64,000 nucleotides of DNA from Euclidia mi. Lineage: Eukaryota; Arthropoda; Insecta; Lepidoptera; Erebidae. Where the stretch lies: positions 24,851,516 to 24,915,515 of the forward strand of contig OX123193.2 of NCBI GenBank assembly GCA_944739405.2, read 5' to 3'. A program made the translations under genes and the position numbers. Shown piece after piece: positions 32,679 through 43,182 of the stretch. Each line of letters starts with the position of its first letter. Within the stretch, counting starts at the first letter, position 1. The notes below the pieces were generated by a model that saw nothing but the letters and a program-made list of their open reading frames with translations, was not told where the DNA came from and ran no database searches.

Positions 32679-35600
32679 ATGGGAACAATAAATAATATTT
32701 CCTCACACGGCGGCGACGCGGTTCGCAACCCATCACGTCTCGTTTCCCGCGAGGGCGAAAAGCGGCCTACGGAGAGCAGGTTTGCAACATTGAATGTTGG
32801 AGGAGGAATGAACGGCAAATTGGATGAAGTATGTCAGATGATGGATGATAGAAAGATTGATGTTCTTTGTGTGAATGAAACAAAAAGAAAAGGGTGTGAC
32901 ACCACCAAGCATGGTGCATATACGGCGTATTGGTCTGGGGTAGATAGTACCACCAGAGCCTGTAAGGGAGTTGGTGTAATACTGTCTGCGCGAATGAATG
33001 AGTGTGTAAAAGAGTTTGAATGTGTAAATGCTAGGCTACTGTGGGTGAGAATGAAAGTAGGACTTACCTACTCGTCTCTTTATTGTGGGGGTGTACGCCC
33101 CGGTCAATATACTTAGTTACGGGTATGTCACAACATGAGCAAGACGAAAGGCAGGAGTTTTGGGAGAGTTTAAGAGAGATTTTGAGGAACTGCAAGGATA
33201 ATGAAAGATTGATCTTGTTAAGGGATTTCAATGGATGGGTGGGAGTAAAGCGAGATGGATTTGAAAGGGTGTTAGGTGCATTTGGTGATGAGAGTGTGAA
33301 CGAAAATGGAAAAGTACTGCTTGAGATTTGTTTGGAGTGGAGCCTTTGTGTGACAAACACCATGTTTGATCATAAAAGGATACATATGTATACGCGAGAA
33401 GCGAAAAATGTTAGAAGAAGTATGATTGATTTTGTGATAGTAGGTGAACGATTGAGAAAGAATGTGTTGGATACAAGAGCATATCGAGGGATCGGCATCC
33501 ACACAGTCCACTTCTTGGTGTTGAGCCGAATAAGGGGGCTCTTTAAAGGATGGCGACACCGAGAGCGTAATGAAAATAGGGTCTTGGAAAGAATTAAGGT
33601 AGAAAATCTACAAGAAAAAGATGTGAAAGATGAGTATAAACGAAGATTGATAGCAAAATTTGAGAGGTTCGATTGCATAAATGATATGGAAGAATTATGG
33701 CAGGCCTTTAAAGAAGAGGTAGTATGTGTAGCGTCTGAGGTATGTGGTGTGATCAAGAGAAGGAAAATACGAAAGGTTAAGAATACATGGTGGGACAAGG
33801 ATGTACAATCAGCAGTGTCAGAGAAAAAGAAAGCTTGGTCAGATTGGTTGGCTGCCAGAGCAAATGAAAGAATGGGAAAAGCAACGAGTGTAGACATAGA
33901 TGAAGCAAGAAAGGAGTTTGTTAGGTCAAAAAGAATAGTGAAAGAAATGGTTAAAAGGAAAAAAGAGGAAAAGAAAGATGAGTTTGATAGCAGATTATCT
34001 GACGATTTCCAGAGGAACATTAAGTTTTTCTGGAAATCCGTCCGTGCAGTTCGAGGAAGAACTCAATCCTCAGTATACACATCCATCAGAGACGAGAATG
34101 GAAAGATAGTAAATGATGAATCGTGCGTGCTGAAGAGATGGAAAGAGTATTTTGAAAGTTTATTTGAAAGATCGGCGATAGAGACACCGATAGCTGAAAT
34201 GAATGGTAACGATAGCAATGATAAAAGCGTTATTGGCGTGGATGAGATCGTGAAGGCACTAGGAAGTATGAAAGTAGGTAAGGCTGCAGGATATGATAGG
34301 ATTACAGTTGAAATGCTGAAGGCTGGACAGGGCATCACAGTTGGTCAGTTGCAGCGTTTATATAACTTGTGCTGGAGCACCGGCCGAGTACCTAATGACT
34401 GGGCCACGGCTGTAGTTGTGCCTCTTTATAAAGGAAAAGGCTCGCAACAAGATTGCAAAAACTATAGAGGTATTAGCCTTCTCAGCATTGTTGGCAAATT
34501 GTATGCAAAGGGACTTATTGAAAGAGTTATGGAAGTAACCGACAAGAAAATATGGGCTGTACAAGCGGGATTCTGAAAGGGTATGGGATGCACGCATCAG
34601 GTTTTTTCCTTGCGAAGCATAGCCGAAAAGTTTTTGGCCAAAGGTCAAAAGGTCTATTGCGCATTCGTGGATTTGGAAAAGGCTTTCGATAAAGTGGTGA
34701 GGAATGAAATGTGGTCGGTGCTGTCAATGAATGGGGTGGACAGCAGCCTCATTCGAGCTCTGAAATCCCTTTATGAGGATTTTAGAGCTTGTGTGAGCAT
34801 AAACTGGGCATACACTGAACACTGACTGGTTTACCATCGAGAAAGGTGTTAGACAGGGATGTGTAGCGTAGCCGTGGCTGTTTAACCTCTTCATGGACAG
34901 TTGTTTGCAAGATTTAAAACATAGTGACTGCGGATTAAGGATGAATGGGTTACTCGTCAAATGCCTCCTTTATGCTGATGATCAGGTAATACTTGCATCT
35001 TCACCGGAGGAGTTGCAGGAGATGGTAGCAATCATGCATGGTGCGTTAGAGAGGAAAGGAATGAAAGTGAATGTAAGTAAAACGAAAGTTATGGTTTTTG
35101 AAAACGAGGAATGCGTTACGGCTTGTAATGTTTTGATCGATGGACAGCGAGTGGAACAAGTGAATGAGTTTGTTTACTTAGGTACGTTGTTTACAAGAGA
35201 TGGTAAGAATGAAGAAGATATTGAAAGGAGAGTTAATGCAGATAATAGTGTGAATGGAGCTCTGAAAGCGTTTATGAACAGTCAAAATGTGTCCAAAAAG
35301 GCACGTTTGGCTGTACATAGAGGTGTGTTAGTGCCTACCCTTATGTATGGTAGTGAAAGTTGGGTATGGCAGAAGAGAATTGAAAGTAAAATAAATGCTG
35401 TAGAAATGAGAGCACTGAGAAGTATGTGTGGTGTGTCTTTGACCGCCAGAGTAAAGAATTGTGTGATACGAGAGTGGTGTGGGGTAAAAGAAGATGTAGT
35501 GACAAGCATTGAGAAAGGCATGTTAAGATGGTTTGGGCACATGGAGAGGATGGATGACGATAGACTGACAAGGAAGATATATAAGGCAAGTGTGAATGGA

Positions 35601-35801
35601 ACAGGACAAAGGGGAAGACCCAGGCGGACGTTCTCAGACCAGATTGGAGACATCCTGAAAAAAGGACAAGTCAGAAGTACCCTTAACAGAAGAGCATGCA
35701 TGAGAAACTTGATGGGAGTGAGTGAAGCAAGTGAGGTATATCATGATCGTTGCAAATGGCGTTCCGTAGTCTCTGCCTACCCCTCCGGGAAACAGGCGTG
35801 A
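32679..35801 (+). pseudogene. LINE ORF: AP endonuclease + reverse transcriptase, broken
   Basis: Segment 1 (32679 to about 33066) reads SRFATLNVGGGMNGKLDEV and DVLCVNETKRKG, the endonuclease start with its Asn and Glu. Around 33066-33130 the frame slips at least twice; GVYAPVNI is in the third frame. Segment 2 (to 34576) has LLRDFNGWVG, SMIDFVIVG and HTVHFLVLSRI, then the reverse transcriptase start KAAGYDRITVEM, VPLYKGKG and NYRGISLLS. A TGA at 34574-34576 replaces an expected Arg. Segment 3 has VYCAFVDLEKAFDKV (motif A). A frame slip near 34823 and a TAG at 34868-34870 follow. Segment 4 (from 34870) is open to 35801 with LLYADDQVILASS (motif C), EFVYLGTLF and the C-terminus SAYPSGKQA. The endonuclease Asp-His pair is Val-His here, so a catalytic residue is lost too. 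Confidence 0.85.
35776..35801 (+). promoter_or_regulatory. Coding 3' hairpin shared with SINE family 1
   Basis: GCCTACCCCTCCGGGAAACA then GGC can fold with GCCT/AGGC outside and CCC/GGG inside. It encodes the last residues of the LINE ORF and overlaps the stop. The SINE tails carry the same sequence with TTCGGGG variants. Likely recognition site for the LINE enzyme (inferred). Confidence 0.6.
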
Positions 35802-35809
35802 GTCATATA

Positions 35810-35960
35810 GCGGTACTTTTGCCCTAGATGGCACCACTGGCAAAATTAAAAGTCGGTGTTAAGATCCAGCGCAAACAATATAAATATTAGTGAAGTAATT
35901 CAACGATTTTTTGCCCAAATTGAGTTCGAAGCACTTAATAACCGATGCAGATATGTATAA
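35810..35960. other. Short spacer between LINE and Helitron remnant
   Basis: Unique-looking AT-rich sequence with TAGATGGCACCACTGGCAAA. No gene. Confidence 0.4.
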
Positions 35961-36656
35961 TTTAACGGATACAATTTCCGGTTAGTGTCTGTTTTGCAAT
36001 GACAATAAATAAAGCTCAAGGGCAGACGCTAAAAATTGCTGGAGTGGATCTTACGAGAGTTTCTCGCATGGTCAACTTTACGTGATACCCTTTCCCGGGT
36101 AAGCGACTCAAGCAAACTGTTCGTCCACGCTCCGGACAACGTCACACAAAATGTTGTGTACACAGAGGCGTTGTAGATAAAATTATCGCGAGTTCACTTA
36201 ACTAACGAAAGACAGTGCGCTGCACATAGTTGTTGGAGTCGTTTACGGTTTTCATATAAAATGGAAGCGGTTTGCCTTATCGGCGGGCGCGACGCGTCGG
36301 ATAACAACTGATCGGTAGAGTAGAATATTTTTTATTGCATACCATTACAGCTTATATTACATAGCAGAGCATCGTAGACTTAGGTACTATTCAAGTGTTA
36401 CTTTTTGAGTGCAAAGATTCAAATTAACTAATAATTATGTAATCCGGCCAGATAGTAGGTATTTATTAAAAGAAAGAGCTAAGAATTTAGGTGGCGGGTA
36501 CCTACAGCTTACTACTTTTCTAATACAGTAAGTAAGAAACTTACGAGTGGGACGTTCATCAAACAATCATTATGTTATTTTACATTATCAAGGCCACAGA
36601 AAGGTATACTTAAAGTATACCGACTTCCACGCGGGTGAAGCCACGGGCACAGCTAG
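35961..36656 (+). mobile_element. Autonomous Helitron, 3' remnant with helicase end and terminus
   Basis: The last part of the element: helicase C-terminus followed by about 480 bp and a Helitron-type 3' end, GGGCACAGCTAG before T (CTAG at 36653-36656). A palindrome, GGTATACTTAAAGTATACC (36603-36621), lies 32 bp before the end. Confidence 0.7.
35985..36180 (+). pseudogene. Helitron Pif1-like helicase C-terminal fragment
   Basis: Reads FAMTINKAQGQTLKIAGVDL, then after a frame slip SRVSDSSKLFVHAPDNVTQ and NVVYTEAL. The INKAQGQTL block is helicase motif V and the SRVS block motif VI of Helitron helicases; the intervening HGQLYV part is damaged. The Rep domain is absent. Confidence 0.75.
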
Positions 36657-37139
36657 TAGGTAATAAATGAGTACCTTACTGCTACACTGAGAAGTTTCCG
36701 ATTGTCCACAATATAATTGACGAACCCTGAACTTGAACGTGTCACGTGTATTGGCCATCCTAATTTCAGGAGGGAGAACATTCCAAAGTAGGATAGATTG
36801 GATATAAAAAGAAGAATGAACTAGATTAGAAGTATGGGATGGACAAGGCGCTTAGTAGTCTAACCATATTTGACTAAATATTAGCTTGGATTAGTACTGT
36901 TTACTTGGTTCAGTCGATAGCGTATGCTAATCGGGAGCTCGCGGGTTCGATTCCCGAGCCGAGCAAGAGTGGTACTTAGTTTTGTACTGTTGGTACGTAC
37001 AAATTCATAAATTAATCTTTTACAGGTGTGACTTTAAGAGATAATTAGCTTGTCCAAACAGTAACTGCAACTGTCATCTGTCTTCCGCAACTCAAGGGTT
37101 AGTTCGCATATCATATCATATTAGATGGTTCAGTTCACA
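36657..37139 (+). other. Spacer with tRNA-like SINE head, no gene
   Basis: 36903-36975 looks like a SINE head: TCAGTCGATAGCGTATGC, then GCGGGTTCGATTCCCGAGCC (strong B box) and GAGCAAGAGTGG. The rest is unassigned. Confidence 0.55.
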
Positions 37140-37335
37140 TATCTTCATGATAGACGGAAGCGACGGATTAACGTGCTCTCTGAAGCACGGGGCAAGCGAT
37201 AATTAACAACTGTATACGCATCTAATTTCAGCAAGTCAGTGGTACGCGCCGTGGATTTGAACCTTAAAAGGCTCTACCTTCTGCGTGACAGTCTGTTGGT
37301 TATTTCAATAGGCTATCGCTGCACTATTCACAAGT
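37140..37335 (-). mobile_element. SINE family 2, 5' part
   Basis: Reverse complement of the head (CAATAGGCTATCGCTGC) and body (AAGCGATAATTAACAACTG). Degraded. Confidence 0.7.
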
Positions 37336-37587
37336 AACGTCTATTTTATATAACTATATAAAAATTATATATTTATTTAAGTTTACACAAATACTTTAAT
37401 GGCGACATTACCAACAACCATCTACCGGTTTGAGCAATGGTATTGGATTAATAGTTGGATTATAATATGGAATGTGATATTTTTATAATTAGGTGTTATT
37501 GTAAACACATTCGAGAGCTTAATTTTCGTTATCAAGAAAGTTGGTACCGACTAATAAAATTTATATTTTAAGCTTTGCCTCTTCATC

Positions 37588-37888
37588 TTTTTTAGGTCAC
37601 AAGCGGCAATCGAGCACGTGGATCGCCTAGCCGATCGCCGATCGGTAAGGGATTACCGTCGCCCACGGACATGGAAACAAGCAACACCAGAGGAGTCACA
37701 ACTTCACATGCGTTGCCGCTCTTTGGGTTGGGAAAAGGAATAGAAGGAGGAGTGGGATGAGGGAGAAGGAATAGGGTATGGGGCTTCCGGTACTTTCACT
37801 CACCGAACGAAACGTCAATTTTCTGTCAGAGGGTATTACTTCCTCGGTCGAGCCGGCCCATTAATGCTGAAATTAGCAAGGCTCTACC
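37588..37888 (-). mobile_element. SINE/retroposon family 3, degraded copy
   Basis: Shares with 42581 and 48785 the parts GGAGTCACAACTTCACATGC, GGGTTGGGAAAAGGAATAG and GAGCCGGCCCATTAATGCTG. Orientation is taken from the poly-T start (poly-A tail on the minus strand). Confidence 0.65.
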
Positions 37889-38149
37889 ACCTGCAATAGC
37901 TTTGGTTTATATTATGAGCCATGTCCATGACTACATCTGCCTTATCGATGCCATTAAAAACAAATTAATCTTTTACGGCATAATAAGAGCACTCCAATTA
38001 CTTCGCCAAAATTAGGTGCCAATAAAACCATGCTAGTTAATTTGGGTATTTTAGGTGCTGTGTGTCAGCTGTAATCACAAGAGCTTATTGACACTGATAT
38101 ATCTGACATTTGAACATACAATTGCCAAAAAAAGTGAGTAAAGGTAACA

Positions 38150-38406
38150 TTTGTGAGTGTCGCCTGCGGTGGGGGTGTGTTGGGTAACATCCATCGCTCC
38201 GTGTTGCGGCGACGTCGACTGCGCCAGTGAAGACAACGTTACGTCGTGAATCGCGCGCGTACATTCACCGAAACTTGTTCAAACTCTACTATTTCGTATA
38301 AAGCAATACCGAAATTTGCTAACCAGTTGGTTTGTTTTGCCTCAGTCGTATTTGTAACAAGTGTTGTGGTTCTGTGAGAGCGTTATAACTACAAGTGCGA
38401 TATTAA
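38150..38406 (+). promoter_or_regulatory. Candidate promoter and noncoding first exon
   Basis: 38160-38270 is the main GC-rich patch in this spacer (GTCGCCTGCGGTGGGGGTG, CGTTGCGGCGACGTCGACTG). CCTCAGTCG near 38340-38348 matches the arthropod initiator TCAGT. About 65 bp later ATTAA|GTAAGC could be a splice donor at 38407. It may start the gene whose signal-peptide exon is at 60864. This is inference from sequence shape only. Confidence 0.3.
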
Positions 38407-39447
38407 GTAAGCGCACACGTATTTAGGTAATGGTCGCTAATTATTTCATGCACTTATATTTTATGTAATAGTTAAATTTATAGTTTGATCTGATCCATTG
38501 CATAATGTAATGTTCTATAACTTATTATAACTCTTAGATTATCAGGCTTTCACCGTATTGTGCTTTAAATTATAAGATTTTAATAATGTACCTATTCATT
38601 TTCCTAAGTCTTCTCTATATGCACTCAAACAGTCTGTCATCACGTGTATCCTAATCCTTCGATGCCATGTATGGCTAGCTCTGACTTGTTTTGTAACTGG
38701 GTTATTAATAGTAACGCAATGTGAGGTCTGCATTCTATTTTCCTAGGAATGTAAGAGCGTGGTATACCTTAAGAACGCCGCCATCCCTTTGGATCGTGGA
38801 GGTCAGCTTACCTAAATTAGCTACGTGAAAAGCTACGAATCTGTCAATTTTGTTATGGGGGATAGAAATGGTAGCATACACAACAATATTGTTTGTAAAA
38901 CACATGAATGTTCAATGATGCCTAACTTGGCTTACTTGGATATCTTTACCACATTACGAAATTTATTGGTATTTTAACTAGCACTGTAGAAAACCAGAAT
39001 GTAAATGTCCAATCGGAATGCAGTTTATATTTTGTGAAATTACATATGTAAATAAGTACTTAACTATAATTAACTCCAAGATTTACTTTTGCCAAAAGTA
39101 CCCATGTCTACTCACAATTCGCTAGTTAAGGCATAAATTTTATTGAATACCAATACTGCTCTTTTTCATAACAAATAAATTAGCTGCAATAGAGTTAAAT
39201 AGTAGGAAGGTACTTAGGTAATTATAATAGTCCTAACTGGTCTATGAAAATCTTATTCTGTGGGTACTTTACAGTGCCTAAAGTCTAGATTGCTGGTTAA
39301 AATAATTTCGGAAAAAGAAAATCTGCGAACAATAAAAATAAAAATGTCTTCAGCAATTAGGTAATTTTGAAATAACACGAAATATGTACAAAAGTGTTTG
39401 TTTTTTAGCTGGATATGCACATTTCTTAAAATATGGATGAGACGAAG
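38407..39447. other. AT-rich spacer, no gene seen
   Basis: 38755-38820 resembles a degraded family 2 SINE body (CGCCATCCCTTTGGATCGTG). Otherwise no feature. Confidence 0.45.
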
Positions 39448-39580
39448 ATATAAAATTCTTGCGTTACTGACTGACCTATCCTGTGGGAATGTCGATTTAG
39501 TTTCAAATTGAAATTCCCACAGGATAGGATAGAATCGGTTAAATTAAAAGTGTAGGCGTGGCTGCGGCCATTCTCTAGTA
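39448..39580 (+). mobile_element. Helitron-like short repeat carrying a perfect palindrome
   Basis: TATAAAATTCTTGCGTTACT and CTGACTGA match the repeats at 3508 and 47339, and it ends GCCATTCTCTAG before T. In its middle, CCTATCCTGTGGGAAT (39475-39490) is repeated inverted at 39513-39528 with a 22-nt loop. Confidence 0.65.
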
Positions 39581-39620
39581 TGATTATAATACGTTATCCG
39601 ACAAAGCCATGAAAAAAGTT

Positions 39621-39745
39621 CATGTATGGCGTAGTGGCTTAAATCGTACCGCCAGTGCCAGTTCGTCGCGTGTTATGGGTTTGATTCCCACACAGGACAA
39701 AAGTTTGTGTGATCGATCAACCAAATGCGGTCCTGCGACCCTGTG
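39621..39745 (+). mobile_element. SINE family 5 head (GTGGCTTAA type)
   Basis: GGCGTAGTGGCTTAAATCGT, then GGGTTTGATTCCCACACAGG (B box) and GACAAAAGTTTGTGTGATCG. Related heads are at 52.35 and 54.33 kb. Confidence 0.55.
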
Positions 39746-39774
39746 CAAACAAGAACAACCGATAGTGATAAAAT

Positions 39775-39981
39775 CTAATACTAATGTATAAAGATGAAGA
39801 GTTTGTTTGTTTGGTTGAACGCGCTAATCTCAGGAACTACCAGTCCGATTTGAAAAATTCTTTCAGTGTTAGATAGGCCATTTATCGAGAAAGGCTATAG
39901 GCTATATAACATCACGCAATGAGGCATGGGGGCCGAGCAGTAGCCTTAAATAATGCGGGTGTAACCACGGGCATCATCTAG
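39775..39981 (+). mobile_element. Helitron-like short element
   Basis: TACTAATGTATAAAGATGAA, GGTTGAACGCGCTAATCTCA and the end AACCACGGGCATCATCTAG before T. Confidence 0.7.
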
Positions 39982-40014
39982 TTAATAAATGAAATTTATT
40001 GGAACAATCATTAT

Positions 40015-40415
40015 CATCATCGTCCTACCGTTATCCCGATTGCATCCAAGATATCCAAGCCTTAGAGCCCGAGGTCCGCTTTCTGGTCTAACCAGATATA
40101 ACAGAATATCAACTTTTCCACAGAGCGACTGCCGTCTGACTTCCGCAACCCAAAGGGATAGCGATATTCCATGGTTAGACCAGTGTCAGGATATTTGAAG
40201 GTACTGACTCTCCGTAACGACTGTCAAGGATCTTCATGACAGCCGGGACCGACTTTATCATGGTTTATCGTTGTCTTCGAAGCATGGGGCAAACTATAAT
40301 TAACAATTTAATACGCATATAACTCCGAAAAGTCAGTAATGCGCGCCGTGAATTCGAACCCGATACCCTCTGCAAGGCAGTCTGTTGGTATCTCCACTAG
40401 GCTATCGCTGCCTTT
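40015..40415 (-). mobile_element. SINE family 2, nearly full length
   Basis: Minus strand. The head GGCAGCGATAGCCTAGTGGA lies at the high-coordinate end, with GGGTTCGAATTC as B box and CAACCCAAAGGGATAGCGAT in the body. Confidence 0.8.
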
Positions 40416-40914
40416 GAATAAAATATAGTGGAACAAAATGAAAGTATAACTAAGTCCATTTTTCAAATCGGAAACCACCTTGTAGGGTAGAAAATAAGAG
40501 GGGTGTATTGATATGCTTCTGGATCGTTCGATGTCAGTAAATTCTCAGAAGTCCGATGTAACATATACTCACAACTGGTGTATGTAGTCGTAAATTTTTC
40601 AGTGTGAAAACTTCTGAGAATTGAAAAATAAGTTTATTTTTTAGATAATTTGTATTGTATTCGTAATAAAAGTAAGTACATTCTTTGTATCTTCGGTGAT
40701 TTATTTATTACTAAATTTTGCTCGCAACCTCACCCGCGTGAATTTTTATTTCACAGGAATCACTCTTTCTATCTATTAGTAAAAGTCGTACAAAAATGGA
40801 TTCCGTAGTTTTTGAGTTTATCGTGCCCTATACAGATAGACAGGCAGAAAAGGGGACTTCAGGGGTGCAAGGTTCACGATATTTGAAGGAAAGTCTGTTT
40901 CTACACTATTCATC
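40416..40914. repeat. Spacer with a 13-bp perfect inverted repeat
   Basis: AATTCTCAGAAGT (40540-40552) is inverted at 40610-40622 with a 57-nt loop; TATACTCACAACTGGTGTATG lies between. No gene. Confidence 0.55.
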
Positions 40915-41112
40915 AACAGGCCTATCTACAGTTCCACTGCTGGGAACGGGCCTCTTCTCACTATGAGAAGGGTAAGGCCATAGTCCACCACGCTGGCCAA
41001 GTGCGGGTTGGCAGACTTCACATGTCTATCGAGAACATTATGGAGAACTCTCAGACATGCAGGTTTCTTCACGATGTTTTCCTTCACCGATAAGCAAGCG
41101 ATGATTAACAAT
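40915..41112 (-). repeat. Retroposon tail family (GGCCTCTTCTCA type)
   Basis: Shares with 61520-61690 the stretches GTTGGCAGACTTCACATGTC, GACATGCAGGTTTCTTCACG and GGGCCTCTTCTCACTATGAG. Probably a LINE or SINE 3' region; no coding part. Confidence 0.6.
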
Positions 41113-41502
41113 TTTCTACACTATTAGCACAGAAGATATGGTAAAGGCGTAACGTCACTCTACACTGCGTCATAATTAGTACGCAGTTATTTGAACAGCT
41201 GAACACGTGTCATTAATCAGTATTCTGAGAGTAACACAAAGGATTTGTTTTATAAGTTTTAGTACTACGACGCTATGTATGATCTTGTAGGTAAATACAA
41301 CAAATACATACCTTCCATGTTATCAGCCTCTTTGTAATATGTATGCGTAACCTGTATGTGTATTGTACGCTTAAGAAATCTCTTAGTTCATGTCATTATA
41401 ATGGGTAATGCTTAGAATAGGTTCTTATCCTGAGGTGTTTTGTCATTATAAATAAGCATTCTTTACTGTGATAATTAGGTATTATTAGGCAAGCCATATA
41501 CT
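41113..41502. other. AT-rich spacer, no gene seen
   Basis: No recognisable feature. Confidence 0.45.
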
Positions 41503-41702
41503 AATATAATTAAGGTAAACAGTTTGTTTATTTGGTTGAACGTGCTTTTCTAAGGATCTTCTAGTTCGATTTGAATACTTATGTTAGTAACGGATAGCTC
41601 ATTTATTGAGGAAGACTATAGGCTATATAATATCACGCTATGAGCCTCGGGTGCGGAGTAGTAGCCCCTCATAATGCGGGTGTAACCGTGGGCTCATCTA
41701 CT
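41503..41702 (+). mobile_element. Helitron-like short element
   Basis: TACTAATATAATTAAGGTAA, GGTTGAACGTGCTTTTCTAA and ATATCACGCTATGAGCCTCG, ending GTGGGCTCATCTACT. Confidence 0.65.
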
Positions 41703-42476
41703 ACTTTTATAAAGTTCTTTTTCAAAGCTAATTACTAAAATATTCATTATGAGTGCATATTATGGGTAATCTTTAGAAAGATTTGGGCTTAAACCAGCTG
41801 CCGTGTCCAATGTTAGCTGATCGATCTTGTTTGTCATAGGCGAAGAAATAATAAAGCATGTTATCTATTATTTCCTTAGTCGCGATCGACTATAAATTAC
41901 TGTGCGAAGGTTAAATCCATAAAGTCACTATATGAGCGTATGGTCCTATTCCTAGAGTAAAGCACAGACTATGAGTAAAAGCATTTTCTGAGTTAAGTGT
42001 TTTATTATATTTGCGGCGATTGAACCTAGAGCACTCGGTACATTATTATGTATTAGTGGAGGCTGGTAACACACTTAAGTATGTTTATATCTAAGTACTT
42101 AGTTAACAACAGGATATTACTAAGTTTTATATGCTATTGGTATTTCCCTTGCGTCATTCTAGTAATTTTTATGTCTATTTCTATACCACGGACAATGTGT
42201 ACTTATGCAAGATTTTTTATTATCTGTTGAGTAGATAGGGCGTGAAAGCAAAACTAGGTTAATATAATTACACATTGGCCGTTGTTACATTCATAAGAAG
42301 ATAATTATAGACACACGTACTTAGTTATTTAAATGTCTCTTGCTAAACATACTTCAGGGCCTGTAGCTAAATGGCATTCGATTACCGATATCGCTAATCG
42401 CTAAATGCAAAAATGTATGGAACTGACAGAAGCTTTTGACATAATTATCACGTGGTCAACAAAGAACGAATTCCTT
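41703..42476. other. AT-rich spacer, no gene seen
   Basis: Short frames only; no recognisable feature. Confidence 0.45.
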
Positions 42477-42489
42477 CTCTAACCGACTG

Positions 42490-43015
42490 TGACAGATTTA
42501 GCTATTTCACACCGACTGCCTGTCTGACCTCTGCAACCCAAAGAAATAGCGATACTTAGTGTAAATTTATTGAGAGGTACTGATTTTTTTTTATGGTAAT
42601 AGGCGGCAAACGAGCAGACGGATTGTCTGATGGTAAGCAATTACCGCCGCCCACGGACACAAGCAACACCACAGGAGTCGCAAGTGCGTTGCCACCCCTT
42701 GGGGTTGCGAAAAGGGATAGGATGAGGAGTGGGATCAGGGAGAAGGAATAGGGGATAGGGCCTCCGGCACTCTCACTCACCGAACGAAACGCAACAGTTT
42801 AGGTACCTACTGTTACTTTACGTCGATTTTCTTTGAGAGGGTAGTACTTCACCGGTCGAGCCGGCCCATTCAGGCTGAAATCAGCAAGGTTCTACTACCT
42901 TAAAAACTGACTGAGTTACTGACTCCCCTTATCCACTGTCCAAGATCTTCATGACAGCCGGGACAAAGGCTAAGCGTGTTCACTGAGGCACGGGGGCTAA
43001 AGTATTAGTACGCAT
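42490..43015 (-). mobile_element. SINE family 2 split by a family 3 SINE
   Basis: Body pieces at 42515-42578 (GACCTCTGCAACCCAAAG, TAGCGATACTTAGTG) and 42905-43010 (GATCTTCATGACAGCCGGGA) flank the family 3 insertion at 42581-42893. Confidence 0.65.
42581..42893 (-). mobile_element. SINE/retroposon family 3, nearly full length
   Basis: Minus strand: the start GTAGAACCTTGCTGATTTCA lies at the high end; the end CTGCTCGTTTGCCGCCTATT then ACCATAAAAAAAA lies at the low end. A pol III B box is not obvious. TACTGA occurs at both flanks (duplication candidate). Confidence 0.75.
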
Positions 43016-43182
43016 AAATAAATGAAACAATAAATATGAACGCGTATACCTGATTACATCACTATTCATTGAATAATCCGACCACAATTCTATTCTAATA
43101 ACAAAGGCTTGGAAAACTGCTCTCAAAACATTTCTCTGAGCTTTTTCCCGGCACTTGACTACACGGCACTTATTGTTTTAGT

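Larger units (their letters stand above)
32324..35809 (+). mobile_element. APE-type LINE (RTE/Proto2-like), nearly full length, inactivated
   Basis: Layout: two 76-bp 5' monomers (32324-32475), a 5' UTR, one long ORF region (32679-35801) split by mutations, and an abrupt 3' end right after the stop codon with no poly-A. The protein has an AP-type endonuclease followed by reverse transcriptase and a short C-terminus, with no RNase H. Calling it RTE/Proto2-like rests on this domain order and on the style of the C-terminus (MLRWFGHMERMDDDRL, GRPRRTFSDQIGDIL). A truncated relative is at 55644-55946. Confidence 0.8.

Noticed and set aside
33064..35843. Minus-strand frames up to 216 codons
   Set aside because: Antisense of the LINE ORF, caused by its A/G-rich coding strand.
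36903..36975. tRNA gene
   Set aside because: Has A and B box-like sequence but no complete cloverleaf; it is a SINE head, as are those at 14322, 24381, 39621, 52346, 54331 and 55041.
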